From the NCBI GenBank assembly GCA_044360075.1, contig JBIKLA010000015.1:19871-83870 (forward strand): DNA of 64,000 bases, given 5' to 3'. The DNA comes from OMII01 sp947467385. Lineage in GTDB: Bacteria > Bdellovibrionota_C > UBA2361 > OMII01. Numbering within the stretch: the first letter of the stretch is position 1; each line of letters opens with the position of its first letter. Below, piece after piece: positions 61,429 through 64,000 of the stretch. The translations under genes were made by a program, and so were the position numbers. Below the pieces are notes generated by a model that was not told the origin of the DNA, ran no database searches, and saw nothing but the letters and a program-made list of their open reading frames with translations.

Positions 61429-62727
61429 ATGGCGGTTAATCGCACTCGCTCAACGGAACTCTTTGCAAAAGCTAAAACGAACTTTCCCGGAGGGGTAAAT
61501 TCCCCGGTGCGGGCTTTCCGTTCGGTTGGAGGAGAGCCCTTCATAGTCGATTATGGCTCGGGCCCTTTCCTCTTCGATGTGGATGGCAACAGGTACGTCG
61601 ACTACATCAACAGCTGGGGACCGCTTGTGCTGGGCCATGCCCATGCGGGCGTTGTCGACGCGCTGCACGCGCAGGCTCAGCGAGGAACAAGCTTTGGCGC
61701 CTGCCATGCCGGAGAGAGCGAGCTGGCCGAGATCGTGCGAGGCCTCTTCCCGTCGCTTGAGCTGATGCGCTTCGTGAACTCGGGCACGGAGGCAGGGATG
61801 GCGGTGATCCGCCTTGCGCGGGGATTTACCAACCGGAGAAAGATCGTCAAGTTCGAGGGATGCTACCACGGGCATGCTGACATGCTGCTCGCCAAGGCGG
61901 GCTCGGGTGTGCTCACGCTTGGCTTGCCAGACTGCGCCGGCGTCCCCCCGGCGGCTGTTGAGGATACTCTTGTGGCAGAGTTCAACAGCGTGCCTTCCGT
62001 TGAGCGCCTCTTTGCGGCGTGCGGGAGCGATATCGCTGCAGTGATCGTTGAGCCGGTGGTTGGCAACTGTGGCCTGCTTGTTCCGGAGCCGGGGTTCCTG
62101 CGCGCGCTTCGCGACATCACGTCGCAGCACGACTCGCTGCTCATCTTCGACGAGGTTATGACTGGATTTCGGGTGCACCTCGGCGGAGCGCAGGGGCTGT
62201 ACAGCGTCAAGCCCGACCTGACGATGCTAGGCAAGGTGATCGGGGGAGGGCTGCCTGTTGGGGCATTCGGAGGGCGCCGCGAGATCATGGAGTGCCTGGC
62301 GCCGCTTGGCCCGGTGTATCAGGCGGGCACGCTTTCGGGAAATCCGCTGGCGATGGCAGCAGGTATTGCGACCCTCAGCGAGTGGAGCAAGCCCGGGACC
62401 TTTGAGCGTGCGGCTGGAGTTACAGAGCGCTTGGTTGACGGATTGCGCGCAGGCGCAGCTCGGCATGGTATTTCGCTGGTGGCCCAGTCTGTGGGCACCA
62501 TGTTCGGATTTTTCTTCTCGGATAAGCCCGTGCAGTCGTTCCGGGACACGCTGCAGGCGGATAAGGAAGCATTTAACCGATTCTTCCATGCCATGCTTGA
62601 TGCAGGTGTATATTTTGCGCCGTCTGCATTCGAGGCCGGGTTTGTCTCGGTTGCCCACGAGGGTGAGGCGATTGAGCATACGCTACGGGCTCTGGATGAT
62701 GGCTTCAGAGCGGCGAGTCGCCGCTAG
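61429..62727 (+). CDS. hemL: Glutamate-1-semialdehyde 2,1-aminomutase
   Basis: A 432-residue PLP enzyme of the C5 tetrapyrrole pathway, forming 5-aminolevulinate. FPGGVNSPVRAFRSVGGEPF, YCHGHADM-like GCYHGHADMLL, LIFDEVMTGFR and MLGKVIGGGLPVGAFGG (PLP Lys near 268) are the standard HemL blocks. Makes haem precursors for the respiratory enzymes implied elsewhere. It ends 16 bases from the convergent membrane-protein gene. Confidence 0.98.
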   Translation: MAVNRTRSTELFAKAKTNFPGGVNSPVRAFRSVGGEPFIVDYGSGPFLFDVDGNRYVDYINSWGPLVLGHAHAGVVDALHAQAQRGTSFGACHAGESELAEIVRGLFPSLELMRFVNSGTEAGMAVIRLARGFTNRRKIVKFEGCYHGHADMLLAKAGSGVLTLGLPDCAGVPPAAVEDTLVAEFNSVPSVERLFAACGSDIAAVIVEPVVGNCGLLVPEPGFLRALRDITSQHDSLLIFDEVMTGFRVHLGGAQGLYSVKPDLTMLGKVIGGGLPVGAFGGRREIMECLAPLGPVYQAGTLSGNPLAMAAGIATLSEWSKPGTFERAAGVTERLVDGLRAGAARHGISLVAQSVGTMFGFFFSDKPVQSFRDTLQADKEAFNRFFHAMLDAGVYFAPSAFEAGFVSVAHEGEAIEHTLRALDDGFRAASRR

Positions 62728-62742
62728 GGGGCGCCAGCTTGG

Positions 62743-63447
62743 TTACTGAGTCGGAACGTCCAGGAAAGATGAAAAGAACCTGCCAACGTGAAAGGCGCTT
62801 TGCGGGAAGAGGGACTCAGCGCACGTCATTCCCACGAAGAAAGATCCAATCAGGAGCGGAAGGCACAAGACCGCCATCAGGTATGCGGAGCTGATGGGAG
62901 TGTTGCCTAAGGCGCGAAGCGCGCTCACAAACACCAGGAACATGAGGGCCGCGGCGATATAGAGCAGCGTGGGGAAGAGCCCGATTAGCCATTCTCCCGC
63001 GGCAAGCCGGCCGGTTGTGAAGAAGCTCAGGATGGTGAGCTCGCCGTTGATGGCGAAATTTGCGGCATAATACGTGAGCATGAGCGGAATGGTTGCGACG
63101 AGCGAATAGGTGATGGCTCCGATGACCTTAACAACCGGGGCGCTGATACCCATCAGGCGCAGCAGCACCGTCGTGCACAGGGTGAAGAGAACTAAGGTCA
63201 GCACCAGGGTGATGATGATAGCGTACGCCAGAGTTTTATCGACCGAGGTGACGCTGTAGGCGTGGTGGTAGTAGAGGGCAGGCAGGACGAGCACTGCCAC
63301 AATTGCTAACTGTGAGGTCAGGATATAGGGTGGTGAGGGCCGTTCCATCAGCAGATGGTCCATGGCCCCGCTCCGATCGAGCACCGAGGACATGAGGAGA
63401 TCTAGGACCCCCATGCGCCGCTCGTATTTCACCGGTTTCTTATCCAT
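62743..63447 (-). CDS. Polytopic membrane protein (Yip1-like)
   Basis: A 234-residue integral membrane protein with about five hydrophobic segments (near residues 45-65, 75-100, 110-135, 155-190 and 200-220) after a short charged N-terminus (MDKKPVKYERRMGVLDLLMS). The layout resembles Yip1-family proteins of bacteria, but no firm motif is visible. The ATG at 63447 is chosen because longer in-frame starts (to 63558) only add Pro- and Arg-rich residues. Function unknown. Confidence 0.65.
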   Translation of the reverse strand: MDKKPVKYERRMGVLDLLMSSVLDRSGAMDHLLMERPSPPYILTSQLAIVAVLVLPALYYHHAYSVTSVDKTLAYAIIITLVLTLVLFTLCTTVLLRLMGISAPVVKVIGAITYSLVATIPLMLTYYAANFAINGELTILSFFTTGRLAAGEWLIGLFPTLLYIAAALMFLVFVSALRALGNTPISSAYLMAVLCLPLLIGSFFVGMTCAESLFPQSAFHVGRFFSSFLDVPTQ

Positions 63448-63705
63448 AGCCTCTGTAGTGTGCAGCAGGGGTGGAGGGATTGGCGAGCCTAAATCTCTCG
63501 TTGTGCCATCTGCCCTGACTCGGCGCGCCAAATCCCCATTTTGAAACGGCATTTTCACGGGTGGCGAGCTCGCTCATGTACCGAAAGATGTTACCCCGCA
63601 AAGCGTAGGTCTGGATTGCCTTTTGCCCCCTTTTAGTGTTGAATTCCCCCTCCGCGACTGACGCTACCGATGAATTAATCCCTTACCAGGTGAGGGCTTA
63701 GTTGA
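63448..63705. other. Intergenic region before tRNA-Gly
   Basis: About 260 bases without a gene that must carry the promoters of the minus-strand membrane-protein gene and of the tRNA. Nothing else is visible. Confidence 0.4.
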
Positions 63706-63782
63706 GCGGGAGTAGCTCAGTTGGCTAGAGCATCAGCCTTCCAAGCTGAGGGTCGCGGGTTCGAGTCTCGTCTCCCGCTCCA
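63706..63782 (+). tRNA. tRNA-Gly (anticodon TCC), CCA encoded
   Basis: Acceptor arms GCGGGAG (63706-63712) and CTCCCGC (63772-63778) pair fully. D arm TAGCTCAGTTGGCTAGAGCA, anticodon stem TCAGC/GCTGA with loop CTTCCAA (anticodon TCC), T arm GGGTTCGAGTCTC. Discriminator T and CCA follow. It is 77 bases long. A T-rich run starts directly after CCA. Confidence 0.97.
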
Positions 63783-63783
63783 T

Positions 63784-64000
63784 TTTTTTCCTATTTGAAC
63801 TTGGCTTGGCCAAGATTCAAATGACGGCTAGGGGGCTGTCTGCCCCCTAGGACCCTAGGGGGTTCCTATTCGAACTTGGCTTTCTTTTTCCTATTTGAAC
63901 TTCGCTTCGCCAGGATTCAAATGACGGCTAGGGGGCTGTCTGCCCCCTAGGACCCTACGGGGTTCCTATTCGAACTTGGCTTTCTTTTTCCTATTTGAAA
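63784..64000. repeat. 100-bp tandem repeat following the tRNA-Gly gene, running past the window edge
   Basis: Two full units (63791-63890 and 63891-63990) and the start of a third, with period exactly 100 bases. Each unit holds a TTTGAA...TTCAAA stem (63794-63821), a strong CTAGGGGGC/GCCCCCTAG hairpin (63828-63850) and a half-unit TTCCTATTCGAACTTGGCTT. The units differ by only a few bases. No gene. The repeat starts within ten bases of the tRNA 3' end. Confidence 0.95.

Noticed and set aside
63784..64000. Tandem repeats at the window end as a CRISPR array
   Set aside because: The whole 100-base unit is repeated without unique spacers, so this is a tandem repeat, not CRISPR.

Overview
The window looks like a chromosomal stretch of a free-living, flagellated, aerobic Gram-negative bacterium. 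The signs are flagellar hook-associated proteins, a CsrA-FliW pair, MurJ, many lipobox lipoproteins, the HtpX membrane protease, pyruvate dehydrogenase and citrate synthase. The mix of families (CsrA-FliW, bacillithiol-like enzymes, URC uracil catabolism, double-unit Lrp regulators) suggests a deltaproteobacterium-like or other deep-branching lineage. I cannot name a genus from the sequence. I saw no phage, insertion sequence or CRISPR array. The accessory-looking parts are about 27.7-28.8 kb, 33.7-34.7 kb and the last 220 bases.

Layout, 0-18 kb. The end of flgK and a coupled flgL come first. A tightly packed set follows: a thioredoxin-like protein (WCGDC), a GT2 glycosyltransferase, a BshB-type deacetylase, a BshC-like protein and a DUF192 lipoprotein. 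On the minus strand, 4-hydroxyphenylpyruvate dioxygenase, a fumarylacetoacetase-family hydrolase and an unknown protein form a coupled tyrosine-breakdown operon. At 10.3-15.0 kb lies mmsA-urc1-urc4-upp, read here as a bacterial URC-type uracil catabolic operon with a divergent amidohydrolase. MurJ and a phosphofructokinase (minus) follow.

18-34 kb. A DsbA-like protein, a periplasmic cyclophilin, HtpX, an M42 peptidase, csrA-fliW, an ArnT-like glycosyltransferase and two lipoprotein hydrolases come in turn. Next is a truncated groES-like gene beside a palindromic element. A minus-strand operon then holds a GT20-like synthase (frameshifted), a GH31 glucosidase and a two-unit Lrp regulator. A second, complementary groES-like fragment beside a full copy of the palindrome lies just after.

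34-49 kb. Citrate synthase, a multicopper oxidase with a Sco1-type copper chaperone, a DUF3313 lipoprotein, a minus-strand polysaccharide cluster (coiled-coil methyltransferase and two GT4 proteins), cysteine dioxygenase with an FAD/NAD(P)-binding neighbour and a divergent Rrf2 regulator, a lipase-like hydrolase, a second FAH-family hydrolase, a MazG-like pyrophosphatase, a cNMP-binding protein and a Gly-rich secreted protein.

49-64 kb. A 794-residue orphan, a gamma-carbonic anhydrase-like protein, PDH E1 alpha/beta, a RuvC-like nuclease overlapping a secreted EEP nuclease, an MBL-fold hydrolase, recA, lexA, a receiver-domain protein, a thrombospondin-type-3 protein, hemL, a polytopic membrane protein and tRNA-Gly(TCC). 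The tRNA runs straight into an exact 100-bp tandem repeat that continues past the window edge.

Strongest observations: the URC operon with its unusual mmsA/amidohydrolase partners; the two complementary groES-like remnants that both break at the same palindromic element; the one-base frameshift in the GT20-like gene; and the hairpin-rich 100-bp repeats behind the tRNA gene.
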